A DNA stretch of 64,000 nucleotides from Dipteris shenzhenensis (GCA_047967505.1 CM106541.1); one strand, 5' to 3'. Numbered from the stretch's first letter, positions 42,480 through 54,979 are shown. The notes: generated by a model from the sequence alone, not told the origin. Numbers and translations: made by a program.

Positions 42480-43980
42480 CAGTTTATGCTTCAAACTCTC
42501 TTCTAGCAAATGCTTTGTCTATGAGATCTTCTCTTCATGGTTCCCTATTATGACAAGGTTGTCCACATAAAGGACCACGATCATACACCTACCTCCTTCT
42601 CTGAAGATATACAAATTTGCATCAGATGGTCTCCTCCTGAACCTGTTTTGCAGAAAGTAGGCATCAATCCACTGGTACCACACTTGTCGGGCCTATTTCA
42701 GCCCATAAAGTGCCTTCTTCAATTTACAGACTTTACCTTCTGAACCGGGGATCACAAAAGTTGGTGGTTGTTCCATGTATACCTTCTCCTCAAGATCTCC
42801 ATTCATAAGGGTAGATTTTACATCCATCTGAAACACGGGCCAACTTCCCTGGGTTGCTAAAGCCAAAACACTACGAATTGTGGTTAGTCGAGCTATGGGA
42901 GCAAAAGTATCCTGATAATCAAAACCATGTACCTATGCAAATCCTTTTGCCATGAGCTGAGCCTTGTACTTATCCAACGTGCCATCGGACTTGTACTTGG
43001 TGCCGATTACCTTGCATTTTGGTGGTCAATCTAGAAGGTCCCAAGTGTTGTTCTTCATTATGAAGCCATACTCTGACTGCATAGCCTCCATCCACCTACC
43101 ATTACCCTGTGCCTCTTCAAGACACTTGGGTTCTTCAGCACGGATCACCTCTGTCATCAAAGCATAGTTGACCAAGTGTTCCTACGCCCTTCTTTTCTCC
43201 TCTAATCTCTTGGATTGGTAGTGTTTGGATAATTCCTCCTCAATGGCTAGAGGTTCTCTGCCATCCAAAAGCTGCTTTACCCACTCCAGGAATGGCCGTT
43301 GCCGTTGTGGTTCTACAGGCTCTTCTTCCTCTTCTTTATCTTGAATCCTCCCAAGAACTATTGGGGGAGTCCGGTCTGCTGTTGGTGGTTGTACTGGATG
43401 GATATCCTGGTCATGGTTTTCTGGGAAGGAAGCATCCTCCTCTAATTGATGCGGCTGTTTTGAGAAGACCACATCACGACTTACTATTACCTTCTTGGTA
43501 ATAGGGTTATAGAGATGGTAACCCTTTGCTTCTTCACTATAGCCTAAGAAAATAAACTTCCGGCTCTTCGGTTCCCATTTGGTCCTGTTAGCATCAGGGA
43601 CATGCACAAAAGAGTCACATCCAAAAACTATGAAATGTGCAGCTGAAGGTTTCTTACGAGAAAAGGCCTGCAGTGGAGTCATCCCACCATTCACAGCCTT
43701 CATGTAGCTATGATTTAGAATGTAAACTACCATGTTACATGCTTCAGCCCAGAAAGACTTTGGCAAATCTTTCCCTTTCATCATACTCTTGCCCATTTTG
43801 CAGATGATGTGCATCTTGCGCTCTGCTACTCCATTTTGATGTGATGTATGTGGCGGGGGTTTCTGCCTCTTGATCCCGTGTTTTTTGCAATAACTTTTGA
43901 ATTCAGTTGATGTGAACACACCACCTCTGTCTGATCTCAACTTCTTCACCTTCCTCCCCATTTCTTTCTTGACCATTACG
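42480..43980 (-). pseudogene. Ty1/copia integrase-RT fragment
   Basis: Minus strand. 43976-43182 is open: integrase core with LRSDRGGVF (second catalytic Asp) and NGVAERK (catalytic Glu), then FGCDSFVHVP and FLGYSEEAKGYHLY, typical of the copia integrase C-terminal region. Continuing to ~42480, RT motifs are visible but with stops: KARFKARL-like segment near 42975, GFDYQDTFAP (~42925, one residue context changed), FQMDVKS (~42825), ALYGLK then TAG at ~42700, and YVDN instead of YVDD near 42570. The 5' part (gag, protease, first integrase Asp) and RNase H are missing. Confidence 0.85.
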
Positions 43981-44938
43981 TGCCAAAGGCAAGAATGCCT
44001 AATTGTCTCTTTACTCTTAGCAATAGTTATTGATTCCTTTGGCTGGCTTCTTAGAAAAGGGACTCATCAAGGGTATTGAACTTCCTTCAGGAAAGCAACT
44101 AGTGAACCAATAGTTTATTGATGATACAAATTTGACCCCCAGGAATACAGACTGGTTGATTGCCTTAACATATTTTGCCAAATTTTTGGATCATTTATCA
44201 ATCATGTTACAACAAGGGATGCCACTTTGACGACTAGGTAGTGCTTGAGTAGTTAGGATGATGTAAGATGATCCTTAAAGGACAAGTGTTCATATTTCTT
44301 CAAATCTCGATGAGCCTTGAGATCTCTATGAAGGATAGGTCAGAGCAGTTTCTTCAACAAGACTCTAGATATGTTGAGAAGCTACTAGCTAGTAGAAGAT
44401 TTATTTTCAACCACTACTTATATCTAATAGCAATTTTTACCTCTATTATTAGACACCTTCTAAGACAAGTCTATGCAAATTCAACAAGTTTTGTGGATCC
44501 TTTCTATGGCTCTTAGAGATAGCCCTTGAGAAAGAGACATCACGTCCTTTCAGTTGCTCTACTGTTGCTTGAACCTATCAAAACTTCATGATTCCTCTCA
44601 TATCAGGAAAGAAGTGCATTATCTTCTTCGGCACATCCTAGAGCTCTGTTGGCAAGCTAGAAAGCTTGACTCCACCATCTTTACTAATCTGAAAGTTGGG
44701 GTATACATCTAGAATATCCTGTCTCTTCCAGTCCAAAGTGTGCTTGCAAATTGCCTCCAAGAATGCCTAGTGCATTTTCAATCATGCTTTTTGTGATGGT
44801 AATCTTTTGGCCTCGATAGACTATTTGTCCCTCCTTCATATTCACCGCCTGTACCAACCTAGTGATGTTGCTAAGAGCATCCAAATTGGGCTTTCAAAGA
44901 GCAAGTTAGGAGCTCCTAGGTGTCATAATTTCAAGATT
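43981..44938. other. no recognised gene
   Basis: Mixed sequence; a 66-residue minus-strand ORF at 44684-44884 (ends within host-like sequence) has no recognisable domain. Confidence 0.45.
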
Positions 44939-44944
44939 AGGGGA

Positions 44945-45855
44945 GGGGGTTTTGACATTTTGTGACGACGAGTAAATTTTTTTGCGAGTTTGCGAGTTTT
45001 TCAAGTATTTTTATGTATGAATTTATAGCTAGTGGCTAGTTATAATTCTTGCATATCACCATGCAAGTATAAATAATAATAAAACCAAGCAATATATTTC
45101 ATAAACATAGGAAACACTCAATGGAAACCATGGAGCTAGTTCTATTAGAGGACAAGATCTCATCATAAATACCTTGGATCAATAGATCATCATTAAGCTT
45201 TAAAGGCAAGCAAGCAGTAGCCAAGCATCATTGCATTTGTGGTTGAGCCAAGCATAACTAGCCAAAACAATAGCTTGCTAGCTATAAAGACAGGGTGCCA
45301 AAAACGTTTTTTCCAGATGGCATTTTGGGGTTTCATCTAAAGGTACCCATGTTTGCAGTTGTTTTCAAGGTTTTTGAGCCTTCTAAGCTCATTTCTAGTG
45401 TCAAAGAGGTCGAATTGTGCATGTATCAAAAGTTTTGTTTCTTCCAAGGATTTTATACCCCTTTGGAAACATAGTTCAAGTTTTGCTTTGTTCCAACAAA
45501 TTTGTACAAATGGAGCAGAGTAACGATGGTCATCCATAGGTAAAATATTTGAACATCTGCAATTTCTAGTTTTGTGGGAGATGTGTTTGTATTGGGTCCT
45601 TTACATGTAAGAATATAAGTTGTGCATAAAAAAATATTTTAAAATTCTCCCAATGCTAAATGCATAGTTCTGCTTAAATTTTCCCATGTAAAAAAATCAT
45701 TATGGTTGAGTCAAATCAATCCTTATAGCTAGAGATTAAAGTGGTTGTAAGAGTTCTCACCATACGTTTTTTAATGGCATGCCATGAGCTATAGAAAAAA
45801 GTCAATAAAAACTCGCAAAACTCACAAAAACTTACTCGCAAAATGCCAAGCCCCC
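44945..45855. mobile_element. 911-bp TIR element with 6-bp target duplication
   Basis: Ends GGGGGTTTTGACATTTTG (44945 on) and, in complement, GGGGGCTTGGCATTTTG (from 45855), followed on both sides by CGAGTAA and GCGAGTTTTT motifs. Flanking direct repeats are AGGGGA at 44939-44944 and 45856-45861. No coding capacity. The GCGAGTTTTT-type subterminal motif resembles the GCGAGCTTTTT of the 34.7-35.7 kb foldback element. Confidence 0.7.
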
Positions 45856-46079
45856 AGGGGAGGATGGCTCTCGCACTGTGCTATAGAGGGGGAGGGAAGA
45901 CTATGTGAGGAGCTCTCGGACTATGCGGTGGAGGCTTAAGTTTGTAGTCTGAGTGCAAGGGAGAAAGAAATAGCCAAGAGGGATAGAAGAAAAAATAGTG
46001 AAGGGAATGGAATAGCAAAGGCTAAAGTTTGTAGTCTGACTACAAGGAGCTATCAAGGTGATAGCCACCATGATGGTTG

Positions 46080-46930
46080 GCTCAAATTTTGATTAATTCA
46101 AGGCGACAATACTACCTTGCATGGTAATGAGTGATTAGAGGTGATTAGGAGTCATGATTTAAGTTTGTGGTAATTACTGCCATCTTCCATCGGTGGTGGC
46201 ATCTAAGATTACCAGCCATGTCTGTGGCAACGGTTAAGATTCCAATAGGTTGGTAGTTAATTACTAGCCACCATCACAGTGGCCCACAATTACTCATCTG
46301 CCAATTACTGCCACCGGGCTTGCATGCATGATTACTATGAGTGTAGTAAATTACCAGTTATCACCGGGCTTGCATGCTCAGTAGAGTGCATGGTAATGAG
46401 TGATTAGAGGTGATTAGGCTTCATGATTTACTTTTGTGGTGATTATTGCCCAGTGGTGGTGGCTCTCATCATTCACATTTGTGGTGGCTAAGATTCCACC
46501 TGACTGGCAGTTAATTATCAACCACCACAATGGTTGACAATTACTCACCTACCAGTTATCACCACCGGACTTGCATGATTAGTAGAGTGCCATTGACTAT
46601 CAGTCACCGGGCTTGCATGCTCTATAGAGTATTAGAGTGCGTAATGAGTGATTAGAGGTGATTAGGCTTCATGATTTATGTTTGTGGTAATTACTGCCCC
46701 ATGGTGGTGATTCTCATTAGCCATGTCTGTTGTGGCTAAGATTCCACCAGGCTGGCAGTTAATTACTAGCCATTGCAGTGGCCTACAATCAGTCACCTGC
46801 CAATTTCCACCATCGAGCATCTGCTTCACGATTACCTATCACCTCGTAATAAATTGCCATTGCTTTGTCTGGGGTGGCGCCTAATATTCCATCAAGTTGG
46901 TAGTTAATTACCAGCCATCGCGGTGGCTTG
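46080..46930. repeat. ~250-bp tandem repeat, three to four units
   Basis: The landmark GAGTGATTAGAGGTGATTAG occurs near 46128, 46398 and 46648, followed each time by GTTTGTGGTAATTACTGCC-type, TGGCAGTTAATTA and CACCGGGCTTGCATG segments; units diverge by small indels. Confidence 0.85.
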
Positions 46931-48311
46931 CAACAATTAATATGGATGGAACATTGGGCCTCTGGGCCTCTAATCACCATGGTGGCTCAAACTTTATAAT
47001 ATATAAGATCTGTGGCATTTGGCATTTTGCTACATTGCTCTCATTCACACCTGCTCTACTTATTTTCTCCACACACTCACCTACTTTGCTTCACACGCCC
47101 TCTTCTAGCTCTCTTCCACCCCTACTCTACTTTGCTCCATGCTTTCTCCTCCAACTCTCATCACTCATCTGCTCTCGTGCTCATTGGCTTCACTGCTCAC
47201 CCACTCATCTTCATCATGCCTATTGTAACTACTACCACCCCTTGATGCAATGTGATCCCAATGTTATTTGCCTTCTCGTATAAGGTGATTGTGTTGCACT
47301 CTATAGGACTAGAAATGTTGACTCTTTTCGACACCCTTTGTTCCCTCGATCGATCCCCTCCACATTTGCATGTCACTAGTTTGGGTGACATGCTCACAAA
47401 GGGTCTCTATATTGTTGTACTATATGGGTTTCCCCTAAACATTGGCAAATCCCTTAGGATTTTCATAGCAGAGTACTCTCATCTTATTTGGGGGGCCATA
47501 ATCTAAGTCTTGGCAATGTGGATGATCTTCAGCCTCTCCATCATCTCCTCCATTGGCTCCCTAAAAGATTCGAATGCAGCAAGCTGGGTCGGTGGCAATA
47601 TTGAGTTGTACAAATTTCCTCTTGCTCAATGAGGCTCATAACCACTCAACAATGGCTGGATGTAATCTTTGGCCTTTAAGGCTCTCAGCAATCATTTGGC
47701 TTGTTGAATGCAATCTTTTGGTCCTTAAGGCTCTCAACAATTGTTGAGTTTTACATTTATGTAATCCCTTTTTCAATTTTAGGCTCTCAGTATGCACTGT
47801 TGTTATTTTTTATATTTGAAACAGTTATTTCATTAATTTTGGACTCATATATCTACATTTGGACTAATCCTTAAAATCCTTCCTAAATGAAAAGTTTACT
47901 TTCTAGCATTGTTATTTCCACATAATACATTTCATAACATCTCTCTATAATGTTGCACTAATAATGTAAAAACTACTATTAAATCCTAATTTGTATTTCT
48001 TGTTTTTAAGAATCGTATTCTTAAATTAAAAAGTCCCTTGAGTTATTAGTCTAAATCCATGAAAAACCACTCTTGAAGATTCACAAAGTTTAAAAAAGGT
48101 ATACACAAGAGAGTTGCAAGCCTCTTTTTACTTTCAATGCAGAAAACTATAACACTCTTTAATATTCAAGAAATTAAAAGGTTTATATACACATGAGACA
48201 TGATGGAAGCCTCCTTTGTACTCTAAAAAATAGCAATAGCTATGCTTGCAATTTTACATTATTATAAGTTTACAAGAAATATTGCTCTGGATGAGTCTTT
48301 GTACAAAGCAT
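46931..48311. other. no recognised gene
   Basis: Short ORFs only. A TCTCAGCAAT / GGCTCTCAACAATTG duplicated segment lies at ~47660-47760. Confidence 0.45.
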
Positions 48312-48461
48312 CTGTTGTGGCCTTTTCAATAATTTATTTTTGCCTTTATAGTGAAGTAAGTACAAATTGGTGATCCAAACATGAAAGGATTTGTTGTGGC
48401 CTTTTCAATAATTTAATTCTGCCTTTACAGTCAGTTAAGTAGAAATGGGTGATCCAAACGA
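48312..48461. repeat. ~77-bp tandem duplication
   Basis: Two units starting TGTTGTGGCCTTTTCAATAA (48313 and 48391) and ending GGTGATCCAAAC. They lie just beyond the 3' end of the DUF7869 copy-2 gene. Confidence 0.85.
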
Positions 48462-48599
48462 TTGCTTGTTTGAATTGTCATCACTTGTCGCTTGGGTGCC
48501 ATCTTCATTCACTCTCATCTGACCACCACCATCACCTTCAGTTTTTCTCGATATTTGAATGGTGTTATCATGGGCATTCTTCATTTGTGCTGTCTCCTT

Positions 48600-50570
48600 C
48601 TGCTTCCTCCTTGGCGAGCATCTTTATGAACTCTATAATGTGCAAAGTAATTGGTTACGGTAATTTTATTTTATTTTCTACATCATACCCCATGTGCTTC
48701 TTTGTTTTCTTTGTCCTTGATTTCCAAGATACTATGACTATCTCTATGGAAAGCTTTGAAATTACATTATGGTTTGGGACCCATTCCTTTTTCAGACAAC
48801 TATACAATGTATTGTTATCCTGGTTCTCCTTCCTACCCCTTGGCTCATACCATATCGCTGTAAATGTTGTAGCTCTCCCCATCCATGCTCACGTTCACTA
48901 CCTTTGTAACCCAAAACTTCATGTTCTCATGTTCATCATCCGATGGTCACGAACTACAACAAAACAATGGACGTCTATGTCTATTTGTGGCATAAAATCT
49001 CTCTTCTTTGGTCCACAATATGGATGTGGGAGCAGTGATTCAAACTCATTTTCAAAGAGACCACATGCTGGGTGCAAGTCGTGACCAACGTTTAGCCAAA
49101 ATAAAGGCCATTCCATCTTAATATCATCTTCTCACATTTTTGCAAGGTTCTTTTTCAATTGGTAGGTCTTGCTAATTAAAACACTAGTGTGTTCCTTCCA
49201 AGAGGGCTTCCAATCAGGAAATCTCTGGAGCATTTTCCCTCTGTATGTAAAAAAAGCTTTTAAGCCTTCTATTTCACTTTTGGATTTCTCGCTGAATTCT
49301 TTTATAGGAGCCCATGTTGGATGCATTTCTTTGCTCGAAATTAAAGTTAAGAGGTGATAAGGTTCTTTAGGTTCCCATTTTGTATCAAGAGAATAGTGTT
49401 GCCACTCCATCACTGGTTTTTCATCCTTTAAGTAAAAATGAAAATAGTGTGGAGCGCCATGACCTATCAGAGCATCACCACCTTTTTGTATGAAAGGTAG
49501 AATAAAGCTCTTCCAATCATACATCCTTTCAACCATTGAGCATACTGCACCTTCCTTGTCTTTGTGTTTTAGTTCTCTTGAGACCGTGCTAAATACCTGA
49601 TTGATATCCTCAAGTGTGTGCCCAACCAACAAAAACCCAACTTAAATATCATTGGAGATCCTATGAGCGATTAGCATTGAGCAAAATGCAAAGAAGAGTA
49701 CATTCTTATTCTCTCATTCGCAATTGTCTGCTTGTACTCTCAAAGTTGCTGGTAGGCAAACTTTTTGTGCATGTACCTTGTGAATTGCCTTCATAATGGA
49801 TGTTACAACTTGATTGCTATCATGTAGATGCCAAGAATCAATCCATATGTCTGCAAAAACTTAAATCCATGCACTAACACTCTGCATAGATGTGTCTTTA
49901 AAAAGTATTTTCCTTATAGATTAGGTGGAGTGTTAACGAATCAAGGTAATGTTGTTGTATTTTCATCCATACCATCTATAATAACACACATGTACTCATT
50001 TGAATCAGAAATAGCTTGCTCCTTCCAATATGCATATTTTATTCTAGAATGTCAAGAAAGTCCATGATGAAATTCTCTCTTTTTTCTATATGCTTCTTTT
50101 TGTTCTGGAGATGTTGCACTCTCAAGTGCTCACTTTGGATCATCACAGTTGTTGAACTTTGACATTTTTTGCTTCTTTGGGATTTTAACATGTCCAAAGC
50201 TTTTTTTCCAAAGAGTATACAAAGTATGAAAAGATGCCAGAGCATGCCCTCTTTGCCTCTATGTCTCTCCAATAGAGTTAAATACTTATTTTTTTGTCAA
50301 ACCTATCAGAAGATGCATTTCTGATAGATGGGGTTGCGGTAAAGCATTTTCATGAATGTAGTCTTTCAAAATTGATGTTGCTGCAACCGTTGAGGCTCTT
50401 GTTTTGGGCCTTCTTGTGTTTCCATGAATGTTAAATTTTACTTCATACTTTGCTTTATTAGTAGCGAAATTCCAATATGTGCCATGTCATAATCCTGTAA
50501 TAATGCGATATGCATTATTGCAAATAATTTTTCCATCCATAAGAGGCCTTAGTAGATAGTCTCGTGAGTA
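48600..50570 (-). pseudogene. DUF7869-type putative transposase, copy 2
   Basis: Diverged relative of 23196-25141, with the same blocks in the same order reading right to left. They are HGTYWN near 50480, ALPQPHL near 50330, KIPKKQKMSKF near 50180 (the CxxC pair has decayed), CVIIDGMDEN near 49975 (candidate first Asp), VQADNC near 49730 (second Asp) followed by a stop, and VGFLLVGHTLEDINQVFS (49580-49635; the second His of HTHED is Leu). The open stretch 49632-49132 follows, then YCGPKKRDFMPQ near 49010 and FTAIWYEP / KKEWVPN near 48850-48780. Many stops and frame changes; nonfunctional. Confidence 0.75.
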
Positions 50571-50599
50571 GGTATTCATTTCTTCTGCTCCCTCTCCTT

Positions 50600-50601
50600 T
50601 G

Positions 50602-50645
<44 letters not shown>

Positions 50646-50663
50646 AGGAGAGGGAGAGAGGGG

Positions 50664-50718
<55 letters not shown>

Positions 50719-50749
50719 GAAATGACAACCAGAGGAGAAAGAGTAGGGA

Positions 50750-50795
<46 letters not shown>

Positions 50796-50885
50796 TGCGC
50801 AAGAGGAAGAGACAAAAATCTAGGGAGGGAGGGAGTGAGAGAGAGGGAGAGAGTGAGAATGAAATATAGGAATAGAGAGAGAGAG
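50600..50885. repeat. (GA)n low-complexity block
   Basis: GAGAGA runs with interruptions at 50604-50636, 50665-50718 and 50755-50790, upstream of the DUF7869 copy-2 coding region. ORFs here are artefacts. Confidence 0.95.
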
Positions 50886-51719
50886 AAAATCTTACCAATG
50901 AGGATGAGAAAGGAGTGTGCGACGATCAAGGAGGGATTTTGGAGGAGAGAGGTTTTGATGGAGGGATGTGGGAGCTACGGTCAATGAGGGATATTAGAGG
51001 AGAGATATTGAAGGAGATTAGAGACGACGATGGATATAGGAGTAGAGGTGACGATCAAGGAAGGAGATTAGAGGCTATTAAAGAGAAGATAGGAATGACT
51101 AAATGTAAGCGTGTGGAAACTTGAAAACAAAACTATGTACCTAGGTGTGTGATTTAGTCGAAACTTCAAAACTATGAATCTTGGTGTGTGAAAAGACAAA
51201 CGTGTGGAAACTTAAAAACAAAACTATGTACCTTGGTGTGTGAAGAGACAAACTTGTGGAAACTTGAATTTTAAATTTCCTGCCCTTTTTAAAATTTAAA
51301 ATGAGTTTCACTTACATTTTCAATTCACTAGTTTAATTTCTCGATTGAAAATAGAAAGTACTTTGTGTTGGAATATAGAAAGTACAATTTTAAATTTCTC
51401 ACCTTTTTGAAAAATTTAAATTTGTTTAGCTTACATTTTCAATATATTAGTTTAATTTCTCTCCTTTTAGGGAGAATTAAAATTTTCTTCTACTTAAATT
51501 TTGCATTTTTTATTTTAAGCCTTATTTTCTAAATTTTAATTTTCACATTTTTCATAAAGTTAATTTTTAATTTATTTAAATTTTGAATTTTGTGATTCAA
51601 ACTAATAAGAATTTAGAGTTTAGATTAATAAGAATTTACTTTGTCAAAATTTAAACTTCTTATTAATGTGAATTTTAAATTCTTATTAGTTTTAAGTGAA
51701 ATTATTTTGAATTAAAAAA
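50886..51719. other. non-coding spacer, AT-rich in second half
   Basis: A short direct repeat (GTGTGTGAAGAGACAAAC / AAACTATGTACCTTGGTGTG type units) lies at 51105-51260, then AT-rich DNA; no gene. Confidence 0.55.
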
Positions 51720-52530
51720 GTGTTTAGGGTTTAGGGGTTAGGTTTTAGGGTTTAGGGTTTAGGGTTTAGGGTTTAGGGTTTGGGGGTTTAGGTTTAGGGT
51801 TTAGGGATTGGGGGTTTAGGGTTTGGACATTAGGGTTTAGGGTGGTTCAGGGTATGGAGATTTGGGTTTAGGGGTTAGGGTTTGGGGTTTTAGGTTTGGG
51901 GTTTGGGGTTTATAAGGCCAAGATTAGGGATTAGGGTTTAGGAATCAGGATTTAGGGGTTTTGGTTTAGGGTTTAGGGTTTAAGGGTTAGGGTTTAAGGG
52001 TTAGGGGTTTAGGGTTTGGGGTAGGGGCTAGGGTTTAGGGTTTGGAGGTCAAGGTTTAGGGTTTAGGATTTGTGGTTTAGGGTTTAGGGTTTGGGGATTT
52101 TGTTTAGGGTTTAGGGTTTGGATTTTAGGGTTTAAGATTTGGGGTTTAGGGTTTGGGGTTAGGGTTTAGGGTTTGGGGTTTAGGGTTCAAGGTTTAGGGT
52201 TTGGGGATTAGGGTTGAGGGTTTAGGATTTGTGGGTTAGGGTTTGGGGTTTGGGGGTTAGGGTTTAGTGCTTCGGGGTTTGGATTTAGGGTTTCGGGTTT
52301 TGGGTTTAGAAGGTCAAGATCAGGAATTAAGGTTTAGGGATAAGGGGTTAGTGTTTAGGGTTTGGGGTTTAGGGTTTGGTGGTTAGGGTTTAGGGTTTAG
52401 GGTTTGGGGTTTGTATGGTTTAGGGTTTGGGGGTTAGGGTTCAAGGGTTTGGGTTTAGAAGACAAGGATTAGGTTTTAAGGATTAGGGTTTAAGGTTTAG
52501 GGTTTGGGGTTAAGGGTTTAGTATTTAGGG
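51720..52530 (+). repeat. interstitial telomere-type TTTAGGG array
   Basis: About 800 bases of GGGTTTAGGG with perfect runs (for example 51745-51782) and degenerate GGGGTTT, TTCGGG and AAGG units. It lies between the divergent genes of copy 2, as in copy 1. Confidence 0.9.
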
Positions 52531-52986
52531 TTTATAGTCAAACTTAATTTTTAGTTTTTATTATTTTTCATAAAGTCAAATTTAAATTTATTGAGATTTT
52601 AACTTCTTATTAATGTGAATGTTAAGATTCTTATGAGTTGTAAGTAAATTAGTTTTTGTAAAAAAAAATATTGTCTCCTTTTTTAAAATTTTTGTCTCAA
52701 TTATAATTGTCTTTTTGAAACTCGCAACCTAAGCATATTAAAAAGAACAATGGAAAAGAAATTATTTCTTGCTTTTATTCTCTTCAATGGTTGGTGTAGT
52801 CTATATTAGCATAGATTATTTTATCCTTAGAGGAGAGAACTCAAAAAAAACCAATCAAATCCATGCTCAAAATTTCCAGACTAGTTCCTAATCGGAGTTA
52901 GTCCATTCGCTCACATGTGGTTTCACACTCATAACAACCCTACCATTTAAGCAACGATCAAGGTTTTAAAACTTTCAAGATGTCAA

Positions 52987-54620
52987 TTGGAAGTTGTATC
53001 AATGGTGGAGAGGACAGATTACAGTTACAGTTGTGGAAGTGGACAGAGCAGATTATATTTATACCAATTATGGGAGTGGACAGAGCATATTGCACTTTTA
53101 TTAGACAAACTCCTTGACACAATATTACATACCACCATTGGTAGAGTGGGACTATGTAACATCGTCATATTTGTTAATAAAGAAGACAAGGAAAAAATGT
53201 CTGCTACCCTAGAAAAACAATATGACAATGAGCTTAAGATTTACAATGGTATATACTCAAGAAAGAGGGACAAGAGAGAATGTGATCTCAAAATATAGAG
53301 TCTTGAAACCTTTTTCTTGTGCATGAAGAGCCCTTACAATGATCACTACTTACAAGACAACATAAGAGGGAATGCAAAGGGATTGCAACTAATGCTGGAA
53401 GAGCATGAAGCTCCAAGTCTCCTCTATTGTAATGCTAATCACCATGAAAGGCCAACAAAAAGTGTTGATCTTTTAATTAGTATGATTGAATTTTTGTTGC
53501 CACCCGGATGGGAAGTCACATTGTGTCGAATGGGACATTTGTTTGAAGTTCTTATCAGAAAAGGACACCCTGTAAATATTATTGAGAGCCCTGCTTGCTT
53601 GGAATACCTTGATACCATGGCTGCTCTCACAATGGAGTATGATAAAAAATGTCTGATCTCACATGAAGAGGATGCTGACATAGAGATGGCCATGTATGAT
53701 GAGAGCAAGAAAGAGGATGAAAATGCTAAAAGCTCTAGATAAGATAATGAGGACACCAACGATAGTGAGCAAGCTAAAGGAGATGGATATGACACTGACC
53801 TTGCCTCAGAAGGTTACATAAAAAGACCACGAACATATCTAAAGTTATGAAAACCTATCCTTAATTTTCTTCATTTATTTAAAAAGCATTTTTTAAATTA
53901 TAATTAATTAAAATTTTTGAATCTCATAATTATTTTATCTTTTTATAGGGGGAGGAAAAGGACGAGGATGAGGAGGACATAGCTGGAGTAGAGAATATAG
54001 GAAGCTCATCTCAAGAAAATGGAACTGCTCTAGCTATCCATCGGATGAGTCTAGAAAATAATCATACCATGTAGTAGATGGGGAAGTCATTTCAAGTTAG
54101 GTTTCAAGTTTGACAACAACCTCTTACTTTTTTGTTTGATGAAGTGGACATTTCAATCCTCTTAAATTCCAAGAAAGAGGTTAATGACAAAGTCATAATA
54201 GCCATCCTCAAGTTTGACACAAACTTTTTCTTGACTTTATGCTTTTGTATTTCCATTGGATCAAATGAACTAATATTCTTTTTTTTTAATTGCAGCATGC
54301 TTTTAGAACAGCTTTCCCTATATATACAGAGATGTGCATATATGGTTGATGCTCTTGTTTCTAATGTACTTAGCAACAAGCAAAAGACCATAGACAATGT
54401 TTGCAAGTGTTTGCAACCTGTTGATTTGACTGAGGCACAAGTTATCTTTACTACATATTATGAGGAGTTAGTATTAATCCTTACTTAGCTTATCTCTTTC
54501 TTTATGGAGAATTATGTCAAATAATAATTATTCCTAATTGATAATGCAGCTCACATTGGAGCTTGGTGATTGTGGACATCTTAGCCAAGCAATGTTTCTT
54601 TGTTAATTCAATAGCATCTG
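52987..54620 (+). pseudogene. methyltransferase-like partner gene, copy 2, LTR-interrupted
   Basis: Same frame from 52987 through TAG-type stop at 53296-53298 to 53742. CNIVIFVNKEDKEKM matches the strand of copy 1; KSVDLLISMIEFLLPPGWEV (53461-53517) followed by RMGHLF aligns with the copy-1 segment around 34340-34400. The order 'PTKSxxLL..I..LLPPGWEV...G' resembles the C-terminal SAM-binding half of N6_N4 methylases, where KP-x-LL...PG-x-VLDPFxGSG is expected; the glycine loop is lost. An acidic tail follows. Exon-like blocks continue: acceptor at 53948, exon 54296-54466 (CMLLEQLSLYIQRCAYMVDA) and exon from 54551 (LTLELGDCGHLSQAMFL). An LTR element has inserted at 54620. Confidence 0.5.
54616..54620. 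repeat. target-site duplication ATCTG, left
   Basis: ATCTG directly before the LTR at 54621, matched by ATCTG at 63966-63970 directly after the other LTR end. Confidence 0.9.
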
Positions 54621-54968
54621 TGTCAAAGTGCGGATCGTACTAGCCTAATCTATTACTCAATGAGCACAAAGATCACAGAGGATCAAACCAAATACAAAAA
54701 ACCATGGGGAGAGAGACAGAAAGTATGAAACACTCAATCTATTCCAATGTGTTTGTGTACTCAACAATACATGACAGGCCTCTTATATAGAGTGTGCCCT
54801 TTGAATAGTCAACACTTGTGGGATCCTCTGATCCACATCTCTCCTTGTAGATATCCTTGATCCACATCTCCACATCATGTAGTCCACATCCTAGGGTGGC
54901 TACTTTGATTCTTTCCTATACCATACCTTAGCCTTTAATCTATGTGCTCATGGCACCATATCTCAACA
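54621..54968 (-). repeat. LTR of non-coding element, uninterrupted copy
   Basis: 348 bases, TGTC...AACA. It shows the empty site of the inner copia (GGATCGTACTAGCC at 54632-54645), which proves that the copia inserted into the other LTR. Confidence 0.9.
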
Positions 54969-54979
54969 CCTCCCTTGGT
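54969..54979 (-). other. polypurine tract of non-coding LTR element
   Basis: CCTCCCTTGGT on the plus strand, that is ACCAAGGGAGG on the element strand, immediately before the LTR. Confidence 0.7.

Noticed and set aside
48449-49084. 211-residue plus-strand ORF
   Set aside because: Shadow of the minus-strand DUF7869 copy-2 C-terminal region, which has recognisable matches to copy 1.
50515-50929. Ser/Leu-rich minus-strand ORFs and Arg/Glu plus-strand ORF
   Set aside because: Translation of (GA)n microsatellites.
51720-52530. Chromosome end
   Set aside because: TTTAGGG repeats are degenerate and followed by 11 kb of unrelated DNA; interstitial array.
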